A stretch of 64,000 nucleotides of DNA. It comes from Trebouxia sp. TZW2008 (Eukaryota; Chlorophyta; Trebouxiophyceae; Trebouxiales; Trebouxiaceae). Location: assembly GCA_002118135.1 (NCBI GenBank), contig BDIU01000205.1, positions 124,001 to 188,000 on the forward strand, given 5' to 3'. The position numbers and the translations under genes were made by a program. Under the pieces are notes generated by a model, which saw only the letters and a list, made by a program, of their open reading frames with translations, ran no database searches and was not told the DNA's origin. Positions 12,256-24,900 of the stretch are shown here, piece after piece (within the stretch, counting starts at the first letter, position 1; each line of letters starts with the position of its first letter).

Positions 12256-12602
12256 AGTTTCACAACAACTGTATTGTGCTGCGGAAACCTTTAGCCTGAT
12301 CAGCTGATCACATGTATGCGTCATGGTGGTCATGACAATTCAAACATGCAAAGTATGTATTGCTTTGATGACATGACTGTAGGACCAGCCACAGCAATGT
12401 GTTTGTTGTTTGTGTGCACTCTCACAGATCTGAATAGTATGACATTACACCATACACACTGGTACTACTCAGGTACAGGATAAATTAAATAGATATAGAA
12501 TGTCATCTCTACAATTGCTCACTATGGTTTTATGACATTCATTGTGATGCATGTGCTTGCCTTGCATCACAGCAGCAATGTCTGTCAAAAGTGTTTTGAC
12601 AG
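12256..12602. other. Convergent 3' intergenic region
   Basis: About 350 A/T-richer bases between the stop codons of the pseudokinase (+) and the F-box/LRR gene (-). It presumably holds both 3' UTRs. Nothing else is recognised. Confidence 0.6.
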
Positions 12603-14189
12603 TCACCCTTCAAAATTGAAGTATGGCATGCTGTCAAGCGCCCCATTGTTGACAGCTTCTTGCAAAGCTGTAGCTGTCTGACCAAGAAAACCGTCCGATC
12701 TGTTGTCCCAATCGCCATCTGTGAGTGTCAGTACAAATCTTTTTAGACTGGTGAAAGAAGTCAAAAATGACAAAGGCCTGGTTATCCTCATTCCACTTGG
12801 ACAATTAAAAATGGTCAGGTCGCGTAGATGAGTCATGCAAGACAACACATTGGCATGACATGGCATAAATTGAAACTTGTTGTGAGATAGATCAAGCCTC
12901 TCTAGTGCGCTAAGTCGTGCCAAAGCAACTGGAAGATCAGAGATCTCATTCCGTTCCAAATACAGTTCTCGCAGTCGAACCATGCTACACACACATTCTG
13001 GGACATTGCCATATAACATTTGTGTAATGGAGAGCCTTGTGACCTGGGTTGCACCCTCGAAAGCATCGTCGACCCAGTTGTCAAATTCAAACTCGCACCG
13101 TTCAATTGCGATGTGCGCAAGACTGGGCAGACAATGGAAAGGTGTTGGTTGAGATGTCACCCTACAGCTAGTCAAGGATAGAAACCGCAATGCGCTGAAA
13201 CTCTGAGGCACAGACAAAGAGATGGGCATCACATGCCAATCAGGGTCGCAAAATCGGTCTTTCACTTCAAATACCTCCAGAGCCGGAAAGGTCATGCTGC
13301 TAAGGACGTGAAGGCCTTCTGAACAATTTGGAATGACAAGATTGGTGAGGGTGGACAATGTGCTTAGAGCAGCCAGCACTGGACCCTTTAGGTCGCCTTG
13401 CAAGAAGCTGAAGCTTTTGAGTGAGGTCAGCAAACTCAATTGGCCATGAGACTCCCATCTTGCTGTGGGAATAGCCCATGCAACAATGTCTAGATGTCGC
13501 ATTTTGTGCAAGCTGCTCAGACAATCAAGGTCAAGCTTATCTTGTGGAGCGACGTAGTCAGTGATTGTCAAGGCCACAAGACAGTCGCTCATGCTGTCTG
13601 ACAGCAAGGACTGATGTAGCAAGGGACTGGTCATGATTGCAGCACCTACAGCAGTGTTGCAAGTTTTGATTTGCAACCGGTCCCCGTTTTGGTCACCCCT
13701 GCACAAGCTCTCCAAGATGCAGTGGCCCAAGCTTTGTCACATCTTACCAGTAGTCAGAGAAAACTCGAAATAGCTGTGCTGAAGTTGCAAGCTACCCAAT
13801 AAACGTGGCAGCTGCGTCTGCGCGAAGAAGGGCGAATCTGTGATGAGGCGTGCACTGGTCTCGTGAAGCATTTCGGCTCGAGAAGAACCGAGGTCGGCTC
13901 TCACTATGCCGCGAGCTCGAGCAGCTAACCAGTCAGTGTACAGCTGGACTTGTTTTTGTGTATCGATGTTCGGCCTGCCGCGGCGAGTGACATGCCTGTT
14001 ATAGCAGGGAATGACTCCCCACATGCCTTTGCAGCCCGGATACTTCAAGACTTGATTCCACTGACGGCATACTTTCTGACACCGGACCTTGCTGTTGAAC
14101 GGAAGGTGCAGGAATATTTGGCACAACACCTCAGCCGGCAAAATCTCGATCCCGACTTGCATGCTTCGGTTGCGGTTCAGGCTGCACAT
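12603..14189 (-). CDS. F-box / leucine-rich-repeat protein
   Basis: Two exons read on the minus strand: 14189-13748 and 13645-12603. The 102-base intron has a CTG|GTAAG donor and a phase-1 match. The product is 494 aa. An F-box lies near residues 11-55 (IEILPAEVLCQIFLHLPF, then CQKVCRQWNQVL), the motif that docks on Skp1 in SCF ubiquitin ligases. Residues ~150-450 hold irregular leucine-rich repeats, clearest in LRELYLERNEISDLPVAL followed by LERLDLSHNKF. They would select the substrate. The ATG at 14189 was chosen because the open frame further upstream begins with GTG. This is the only multi-exon gene here whose intron is short and free of ghost copies. Substrate unknown. Confidence 0.88.
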
Positions 14190-15972
14190 CACGCAGCAAA
14201 AATCAAGTAGACTCAGCACAAGCTACTGGTGCTGCGGGCGGCTTGCGCATCTGAAGTGAAGGCGTACACCGCTTCTGTCTTGTCAAAGTGCGTTGCGCTG
14301 ATCAAGGTCCAGGCTGGTTGCTTGACTTCAGAAGGCCTCCGAGAGTGAACACGTGCTAGCTGAAAAGCACATGCATGCATTGACTGAAGCAGAAGGGGTG
14401 TCAATCCTCGTTCAGGGGTTGTTCTTTGTCTCCTTCAGTTGATAGCAAGATGCGTGAGCCTCAGGCAGCCAAGTTTGCATCCAAGGTGTTTTGATAGGCC
14501 AGTGTGTTGCACAAAGCAACTTTCACAGGTAGTTTGACATTGCTTGTGACATTGACGTCTACTTCTCTTGCCTTCTGCATACATTATTTATCAATGAACA
14601 AAGCTTCTTTTCTGTAGACATGCTCAACATTTTTGCAAGATCATGATACAGCTTGACATTGTCTGTATGGCCCCGGATTGGGTCCCCAAGACAGCAATCA
14701 CAGTTGGTTGATTAATTGATTGGTTGCACTGCACATTGACTGCACTGCACATTGACTGCACTGCACTACATGCAGAGGGCTATGCCGCTGTTGTTGCTGC
14801 AGCTGTGAACGCGTTGCAGCGTGTTGAACACACCAGGTGTTGCTGACAGGGCTGGGCCAGCTAGATTGGGCGCCTTATCTTTCCTTGCCAATGTTTCATC
14901 GAGGAGCCCTGATAGCATGATCGATCATGGGGCGCTGGCAGCACAGGAATGATAGAAACTCTATCATAGAGTCTGATTGTGCAGTGTCAGACCTGACTGA
15001 TCATGCAAGGTAGAGACGCTCACAAGGTTGCATGAGACAAGCAGTGGTGTCGTTGCACTCTTTAGGCAATCTGAATGTCGTCTGAATCGACAACTGCTAC
15101 AATGATGCATGTAAAACAATCTGACAGAACCGTGAATCCTATGTATGTGAATTCATGATGCCCTTCAATTTCAGCGTCGTGGGAGCAAGCAGTTGATGGT
15201 GACCATTTCAGGCTGGCTTAGGGCTTCTGAATCCCTTTGACGACCCACGAGTGCCCTGAAATTTAGCTCTGCAAGTGGCTATATAAACGTACCACGTGAT
15301 GAAATCGTTACGTCGTTGTGCCCTGTACGCTTGCGTACCTGCGGCCTCCGGCTTCTGCCTTTTACCGGCATGCTGACCTACTATATAAGGGCCTCCATCG
15401 GCAACCCCTCGGGGAAAACGATCGGCACTTTGCCCTCTGGCAACAGGGGCATTAGGTTTGTGTGACAGGGACGAATAGGGCCCTGAATTTTTAAACGGGT
15501 GGCAACACCCACCATGGTCTTGCAAGCGGAAATCGTGCATACTGTTTTGTCGTTGGTGAGGGTTGCGGCAGAGGAATCGTTGCACCCAAGGCCTGCTAAG
15601 TCACGCAGAGTGAGTGATTCGGCAGCAAGAGAGTATGTTTTGAAGATCAGCTGATGCTGCAACAGGAAGCCGAGAGTTTGGTCTTTGTCTGTCAAAGTTG
15701 CAAGCTTGTGGTTGTCCGGTAGAAAGTGCTCACAATGCCTATGATCAGCCTCGTTACTGATGTCGATTTCCTTCTTGAGAGAAGCAAGCTTATCTTATTG
15801 TCCCTACAGCAGTTTTGAAAACAGACTTGAACTGCACTCTATTTCACTCGAGCTGCCACCCTGTATCCTCCACCCTAAAGACAACACAAGACACATTGAG
15901 ATGAAGATTGTATACGACATCAATACTGCTGACTCGAAAAGTGCTGTATGACCTATATATGCACTAGTACAG
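14190..15972. other. Intergenic region with one unexplained open stretch
   Basis: Promoter side of the F-box gene and 3' side of the receptor kinase. A short TGCACTGCACATTGAC tandem repeat lies near 14727-14765. TATA-like TATATAA elements occur near 15281 and 15381. On the minus strand about 15790 to 15500 is open without an ATG and reads Lys/Leu/Glu-rich (LASLKKEIDISNEAD, LLQHQLIFKTYSLAAESL), ending near a GTGGGT donor-like site. It could be an exon of an unrecognised gene or chance. I cannot name it. Confidence 0.4.
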
Positions 15973-18900
15973 CTACCTAGCCCTCTTGAAGTCCTGATGC
16001 ATCAGAATATCAGTCAACCGCACAATTTCTGCACAGCTAGGCCGTTGATGGGGATCCTTGTGCCAGCACTTTAGGATCAGACGCTTCAAGCCATCTGGAC
16101 AGTCTGCATCCATCCTGGGCCTTTCATCTTGTATGGCAACCTTCACAATAATCTGCATCACACAATCCAAGCTCAATGCCTAGTGCTCCAATCTCAGCTT
16201 GATCTGTAAGATTGAATTTGATTGCGCTCATCTGCTGAACATTTGTCAGTAACCTTCACAATGATCTGCATCACCTTGGTGAGCTTGATGCCTGTGCCAA
16301 TTGCTACATTCTTTGATGCTGATGACAAGTTCAGTCACAGGCTGAACATTGACAACCTTCACAACAATCTGCTTCACACATGCAGCCTCAGTGTCTGTTG
16401 CCACATTCGCTGACAACTTTCTCATGTTGATGTCAAGAACAATCACAGGCTGTACGTTTGGCGTCAAATTCAGCCAAGTATATGCAACACTCATGCTTGC
16501 TGCGTGGCTATGACTACAGCAAACATGTTGCTGTAGGCACAGCAGATCAGCTAGCATGAATGTTGCAGATCATGTGATTGACTTGGACAACACATGCTAT
16601 GGACCTCGATACTTGCTCTTGATGCAACACAGGCTGATCCATCCAGCTTCAACAGCAGTGCTGAAAGTATTACTTGTGCGGTGTAGCGGAAGTCACAGAT
16701 CAGAATAGCGGCACCAAATGATGCAGCAATTTGTCCAACCATGCAAGTCCAAACCATGGCAGCGTAACCGCCCTGCATGGACACTGGACAACACAGCTGG
16801 AATGCTCTGTCACCACACAGCCTGCAGATCTATGCTGTCGATCGCGGGCTGAACTGAACTCAGCTGAATGTCCACAGGACCTCAGAACAAGCAGACTTGC
16901 GCTTTTGGGCTCCAGCAAGGTCTATTAGTGTCAACATGGGACCTCACAACAAGCAGATCTGCACTTGAAAAGTGATGCCAGGCTCATGAGTACCATCAAT
17001 GTAGAACATTGTGACTACCTGAAAGAAGCCTCCATTGTGTGAGCAACCTCGCCAAGGCTGCCGCCGCGTCAGGCACTCATTCACAATGCAACCCAGTGAG
17101 TACACATCCACCCTGCATTGCAACAACAGAAGCTGTCATGCGCTGATACTGCAGTTGTGTGAGCTGTCTTGCACTGCACCCAAGTAAGCTGTCATGCACG
17201 GTAGGTAAGGGGACACACCATTGCCCTGCATGTCGACAGAACAAGCAGTCATGCACTGCAGCAGACTGGGCTGGTGTGTACTGCAATCAGTTGAGGTGTC
17301 ATTCACAGCGCAATCCAGCGAATGCACATCCATTGTGCATTTTGACAGAACGAGCTGTCATGCATTGCGGCAGAGTGAGTTGTCACGCACTTTGGTGATA
17401 GCAATAAAACTGCATTGCAGGTGGCAAAAATTTTGCACTGCATTAGAAAGTCAACATGCAATAAGCACATGGGGCTGCCTAGTGTCATCGCATGCTCATG
17501 ACACGTAACAGCTTACTTTTCATCAACTCTGGTCCCATTGAACTGCTCAGGAGCCATGTACATGGGGGTGCCATTGTTGTTGGTGGTTGTCAGATATGTC
17601 TTGGAAGGATCCTTGGCACGGCTGATGCCAAAGTCAGCAATCTTAGCCCTGCCTCGCTCGTCCAACAGGATATTGCTTGGCTTCAAATCCCTGCACCATA
17701 AATTTGATGTTTTTGATGACGTCAATATCAACCAGCATACCTGCAATACCAGTAACAAGAACACTGATGAAGCCAAAGTCAGCAATCTTAAATCTGCCTC
17801 GCTCATCCAACATGATGTTACTGAGCTTCAAATCCCTGCGTCATTGCCAAGAATGTTATGTTATTGCATTAGTGTCAAACTACTTGTGCTGTGCTCTACT
17901 GTACTGCAATGCTTCAGGATGCAGTCAGGTCCTCTTGCAGTCTCCCAGTCTCATGTAAGCTTGACAACATGGGGAGTGCTTGCTGCATCAGGGAAACGCT
18001 GAGCAGTCTTCCCTGGCAGGGGCACAAGGGAGAGAGGAGGACAGGGCAAAGGAAAGAGGGGGGGGGGGGGGGTGCAGANNAAAAGAAAGGGGGGGGGGGG
18101 GGGGTTGAAGAGAGAAGGCCAAAAAGCAGCAAAGGCTATGGCACATCTTATTAATCTGGCATCAAAAGACCAAGTCACATTGTGTGTATACCTGTGGATG
18201 ACACTGGGATGGAGGTACGCCAATCCCTCAGCCACATCATGGGCCAGTTGCAGAATCTCCTGGTACGTCAGCCGCGGCTTGGAAGCATCATTGATGCGCT
18301 GGTGCAGGTTGCCGCCCTGAGCCAACTCCATAATCAGGCACACATTGGCTTGCTCCTGCATCCCATGAGAAATGTTAGCTTTTTCATCATAATGATCGTC
18401 CTCAGTACGGTTACCATTAAAGAAATGTTGACAGCGGTGCTTCATGGCGTCGATGATGTGTTGATGCAAGTTGCCGCCTTGAGGCAACTTCACTATCAGA
18501 CACACAATGGCCTGCTCTTGCAATTGCAAACAGCACTTTTTAAGATGACTTCAAGGCAGTTTGGAAACTCTCTGCGTTCTGCAACCTGGAACTGGTAAAT
18601 GGCCTTATCAATGTGATACAATACCCTTCCTGTAACAGAGCCAAGCACATTCTGTCAGACAGCCAAAGTCAGCAAGCCAATTTTGCCAGTAAGCCAATCA
18701 GCGACACCAAAAGTGATAGCTAGCCAAGCTCCAGTAGGCAGGCTGATGTAGCGCCCTGACAAATTGAGTCACTGGGCATGCAGGTCAAGGTCAAGGTTCA
18801 CTGTTGTGAGGTACAGTTGAATTATGCGTGGTAGGGTTCAGACCCGGTCAATCTTGATGCAGGAGACTCAGCAATCTGACCTTGAGACAGGCGCCATACA

Positions 18901-21900
18901 CGCGCACAAGCCGCTCGCTGTTAAACTTGCTGCTAAGCTCGACTTCACGCACCAGCGCCCTATACTGCTCACTGTCATGGCCGACGCTGGGCAACAGCTT
19001 TTTGACTGCCACCCCTTTGCCCCTCCATGTTGCAGCGTATACGCTACCAAATCCACCTGAACCCTGCATCACAGCACAATCACATGTTTGTATGTGTGCA
19101 TCGGCAGTCAAACATGCAGATGTGCTCACTGTCATGGCCTGCGCTGGGTAAGGAGCCTTTTGACTGCCACCTCTTTGGCCCTCCAGATTGCTGCGTGCAC
19201 GCTGCCAAACCCTCCTTAACCCTGCATCACAGTGCATTTACGTGTTTGTCACTGTCCAACATCACTCTGCATGTGTAATTGGTCAACATCAATCTCATCA
19301 TGTATGACTGCTCACTGTCATAGCCTGTACTTGGTTGTAATTTCTTGACTGCCACCTCTTTGCCTCTCCATGTTGCCGCATACACGCTGCTCAAATCTCC
19401 TGGGTCCTGCATCATGCCACTTCCACATGTTCGTATCCTTTCACATTTAGTTAACGTCTTGACTGTCATTGCCTACAGTTTTGCTTGAGTAGTGTGCATG
19501 CAGGTCAATGTCAGCAACAGACTGAGAGCAAAGGCTCAAGCAAGCAGCCCGAAAGCTCATCAGGCAACGTTGACAGCTGTGTCGGCCCTTGAATGTATCA
19601 ATGTCTGTGTGCATGCTGTGGTGTTTGAAACAGAATCCGTAGCAACTCAAGTCTGGGTTGTCCTGGGAGCAGTATGCACAAGTATCCAGGCTTGAGTTTG
19701 ACTTTAGAGTTGTACACAGAGACATAGCATGTGAGACATTATAACAGCAGAAGAAAACTTCCATTGAGTCTGAGTTCTCAGGCCTGCTGAGGAAGTATGG
19801 CAGAGACTCACCAAACACTGTCCAAGGAAGGGCGCCACTTCAGTTGAGTAATCCACGTCCAGGTCAATGTCAGCAGCAGGCTGGGAATGAAGGGTGATGG
19901 GTGGGGGCAGGGCCCTGAGGGGAGGCAGTTCCGCAGAATTGGCCCTTCTGAGGCTGGCTTTGTGTTGATGCCTTTGACGGTGCAAGGCAGCTGGCATTGC
20001 CTCTACAGAAGGCCAGTTTTGTAATCTGCAAATAGCAAAACCACCTTGATGAATGTTTCAAAAAGCAGAAAAAGGTTAGTTTGAAGAAATCGCACTTATG
20101 ATGCTGTCCATGTGCTGATGCTGTTGTCGATGCATCTGCTGATGGTCAATTCTGCAACACAGCAACAGCACAAACACCACGAGGAGTGTCTCACAGAAGA
20201 AAATGGAGGTGATTCTTGACACCTGGCAACAAGTCCAAGCGCACCTTGCAACACAGCAGGACACTGCCTACAAGCAAGCTGTCCCTCAGCCAACCTTGAA
20301 GACATAGTAGAGAATGTGCAAGCTCGACGTCGTTGCAACACGACAGAACAGGCACACAACAGGTATGTAAACAAGGCAGTTACAATTTCACCTGCTGCCA
20401 AGCTTTGACATGCAACAACCTTGTGTGGGCAGGTGCAGTTTCTGTGATACAAAGTGTTTGAAAGCCAATGTGTACACTATATGATGCTGTGCCAAGTGTC
20501 AAGTGTCAAGCAGCCTTGCACAGGCAAGTGAATTGATGTTAAGTGAGGCATCAATTGGAGCAAAGTACCCACAAACCTTCCCAGACCAAGCTTGACTGTC
20601 AACAAATCTGCTATGTGCCATTCACATTTTGCGCCTGAAAGCAGGTGTACTCAGCACCATGACAGACGGCTTCACAACATTGAACAAAGCTTTACAAGTG
20701 CAACTACCCCACCTGCCATTCCAAGTCTGTATTGGCCTCTCTCCTGGCAAATTGGCAACTGGTGTGTCCAGCAAACCGCTGTCAAACAGAGCGTCATCAG
20801 AAGCATCACTCTGCAGTCAGAGAAACCACTGTTTGCCATGTGGGCGGAGGACATGATTTGACTTGATACAAAACTTCAACATCACTTTATTTTATCAGCA
20901 TGGATGCAAGAGGAGCCGCATGATGTACAAGCTTCAATCCAAAAACTTGACAAGGTGACGGGGAAGGGGCTAGAGTCCACTTTGTCCAGCGCGCATGATC
21001 AAATAGATTTCAGAAAACATTCAACAACTGCCTGTGGTGACAGACAGCTGTGGTTGCAGAGAGTCACCTGAAGAGACGGCATGGACATTGCCTTCTGCAG
21101 CAGCAAGCGACCCTGCACTTGTGCAGTGGGGACACCTGCACATGATCAGACCACGTGTTACTGCTGGAATGCATATGCTGACATCGTGCAGCTGTGTGTT
21201 GAGAAGCTAGATAGCATGTGCAGTATCAGAGCAGCAAGGTGTGCTAAAATGTGCCATGTGCAAACAGCATGACCTAACAACAATACAATGTGCAGCACAG
21301 CTACGCAACCTGCAGTGCTCAGCCCAAGTCTCAGTTCTTCTCCTTGATATGCTGCAGCAGTTTCCGTGCAGTGCAGTGCAGTGCACGAGGTCTTGACTTT
21401 GCACAGGCCCCAGAAATTACACAGCTTTGATTCAGCACAGCGTACCTGGTCTGGGCTGTTCAAGCAGGGACTGTGGACATGTATGACTGAGCTGTCAGGT
21501 GATGCATCAGATGCTGACAATGCAGATGGTTATGACCTTGTTCACTGCACTGCACTGCATGGCAATAGAGTTTCTTACCGCTATCATACAGTACAGTGCA
21601 GTGCAAAAGGCCATGCGTATCTGATCAGACAGGCATCATGAAGAACACAATTTCAATGCAGCGCAGCATACCTGGCCTTGGCTGTTCAAGCAGGGAGTGT
21701 GGACCATGTATGACTAAGCTGTCAGCTGCTGCGTCAGATGCTGACGGCGCTGGGGCCCATTGTTGCTGCCAGGGCATTCCAGAGCTATGCAAGGGCATTT
21801 GCAGCCCAATGTGCCCTGGACTAGACACCTGGCGCATCATTCCCTGCCCCATCTGATTGACAATGTGCCCGTGTTGGTTCATGACATACTGATCCCCAGA

Positions 21901-24900
21901 TCCAAAGCGGATCAGCCCTGATCCCTGGCGGCTCATGTTTGATCCTGCCCTTCTCAATGGTCCAGCTGTTGACGCTGGTCTGTTGTCAAATGGCAATCGG
22001 TCAAAGCTCCCATTGTGTTGGTTGCTGTTCTGCTGTTGCTCTGCTAGCATTGGTGTGAAAGGCCATCGCTCATCTGCAAATGGGTTGTCATTCCATGTCT
22101 GATGCCTGAAGCCAACATTCTGCTTGCTTTGGCCGTTCACCAGCCCTGAGTGGCTGTTGACCAGCCCTGGGTGGCCACTGACCAGCCCTGATTGACCGTC
22201 GACCAGCCCTTTAGGGCGTGGGCTGGCGGCTTGAGACCTACCACTGCCGTGCCTTTGGAGGGCACAACCCACAGGAGGCAGGTACCCCATTTCCAGCATG
22301 CTGGCGCTCTGATTGGAGTCGCCTGCAGAAAACGGTGCCGCCTGTTCATGCACCATGCCTTGACGCACACTGGACTTGAGAATGTGTGCAATGGTTGATA
22401 TGCCTTCCTAGAATGAGCTCGATTACTGGCAGTCACACATACCATGCAGCTGTGTGCAGCAGTGGCTGGGGACAGTGAAGCATGACTGCTGCACTGTCTA
22501 TGTAAACTTGCACGGCCTAATGGCTGAGTCTGTGCATACTCAGAGTATGGGTTGGTCCGTGCCAAGACATCAATGCAGCACGCTGTGCACCAAGTTCTGC
22601 ATTGTAAATTCAGATTAAAGCAAGCTGTGCGTCCTGCAAAGCTTGCACCAGGATGTGCACACCTGATCTTGACATGGCAGTGCTGTCAGACTCCAGCAAA
22701 TTGCCCTGGAGGGGCTCTTGCTCCTGCCCTTGCTGCCTGTTGAAAAGTGGGTTTCTGGCCCCTGCCAGCAGCCTTTGGGGTGACCCCCCTTCCTGGTTGG
22801 GGTCAGCAGGGGGGTCATTCCCCCTGCGGCTTGAAACCTTGCTGGCAACTGGTGAAGGCTTCATGTGGACGTTCCTCTTTTGCCTCCTCTTGCGCAAGAA
22901 GAAGACTGCTAATGCTGCAATGAGCGCTGCAACCACCACAACCGCAACTACTGTTCCTGCAATTTTGCCAGCAGGCGATACAGGGCTAGACGATGCTATG
23001 CTCCCAGCATTGAAGGGCGTGGTGCTGCTGTTGGCAGGGGCAGGGCTGAGGGCAGTTGGGCTTGGGGCAGGGCTGGTGACACGGGAGACTGCATTTGGAG
23101 ACTGCCCTGCCCCTGCCACAGCTGGGGACAGCAGTGGCATCAGCGCATTGTTGGCAGCGATCTGTTCTGCTGACTGTGAATTGTTTGTTGCAGGCAAAGC
23201 ACTTTGCAGTGCTGCTGGAGTGGCCTGGGGGGTTGCTGGGGGTGACCCCTCTGCAGGAGGGGGGCTGGCTGCAATAGGAGGCAGGGTTGCTGCAGGGTTT
23301 GAGGAATTGGCCAGGGTTGTCGCAGGGTTTGGGGAATTCATTGTGGTTGTTGGTGGACTTGTCTGCTGAGCCAAGCTTAGGTTAGTTGGTGACCCCGGTA
23401 CAGGAGCACTGACGGGTGGCACTACAGTCGTATTCTGTAAGCTGCCGTTTGATGCAGCCTGATTAGGCGATGGAGGCGCTGCTTGGGTCAGATTCCCTGG
23501 AGCTGGGCTGGTGACATTGCCTAGGGTGCCGTTGGTGTTTGTAGGTTCTGGGGAGGGCACAAGGGCAGGGCTGATGGCAGAAGGATTTGCCCCTGGGGCT
23601 GTTGCGTCGTCAGCCACTAGGGCTGAGCTGGCAGGGGCTGGGGCTGTTGTCTGAAGGGCAGTTCCAGGGGCTCCAGGGGCAGGGCTTGGGGCAGATACCA
23701 GGGCTGTTGCATTGCTGCCGACTAGGTTGGGAGGTTGACTGATGACGACTGGGGGCCAGACTGTAGGAATGACTGCTGATAGAGGCCCATCTCCATAGCA
23801 ACAATATGTGGCTGACAGGCCACAGACCTGTATGACAGTGAACAAATCAGTAACAGTAACACCAGTTGTCAGCTTGAAGGCTAGTTGTGCAGGAAGTAAA
23901 TTGCAACAGTATGGTGCAATGCAGCATTGCAGCAAGACAGCAGACTTTGCAGGTACATGTACAAACTTGCACTTCTTTCAGGACCTCAGACCTTCAGGAC
24001 TGTCACTTTCACAATCAAGGGCCTTAGTGATGCTAAAACAGGTCAACAAAGCAGCAACTTTCATTTTGTATGTTCAGGCACGCAGTTGTATGCTGCTGTC
24101 AAGTCAAATGCATGACATGCGCTTGTCAATGACAACAGAGCAAGTTCAGTGCTTAGGCAAGGTTGCTTCAGGACCTTGCAGGAAATTTACATCATCCAAC
24201 ACCCTAGCTGCCCTACTCATTGATGCAAGCACAAGCACAATACAGGTGATTGGAGACAGTGCAATGTCTAGTGCTGATGTGAGTATGTGCACCATATACG
24301 ATGACTTTGCAATAACGGGCTGACCTGTCCTGTTGGTGAAGTCTGGCAGTTAATGCCAGGGGGCAGTTCTGCTCCAGCAGGGGCTTCTGCAGGGGGTCCA
24401 GCCCCAACATACACCTGCATTTGGTCAGCCAGCATAAATCAGGGTAAAGCATAGCCATTGATGCTCATACTACACAATGCAGGACATGTGCCAAAGTATT
24501 TGCATACACACACTGCATGCAAATCAAGTGCTACCCTGACAGAGCACAGTGCAGGCTGGTTGAGCCAGCATGCAATGATTGCAGCAGACGCCGTTGTGAG
24601 TGTATGTGCTGCAGCAGTATAGTTGCAACAGCAATCTGATTGAAGGCAGAATCAGAGATGAGTACACATCATCTGAGCAATCACAATTGGATTTGGGCAC
24701 CCACGGACACCTACTAGTGCAGGTTCACTAGCCCACACAAGTGACTCATTAAGGTTGACAACAGCTCGCTGTGCACAACAGCACAATAGCAGCAATCTGT
24801 TCAGAAATAGTATGCAACCAAGCAACCAGACAGTGTGCTTACCAGGACGGGTTCACTGCCCCACACAAGCGTCCCATTGAGGTAGGCAGTGACCTTGGCA

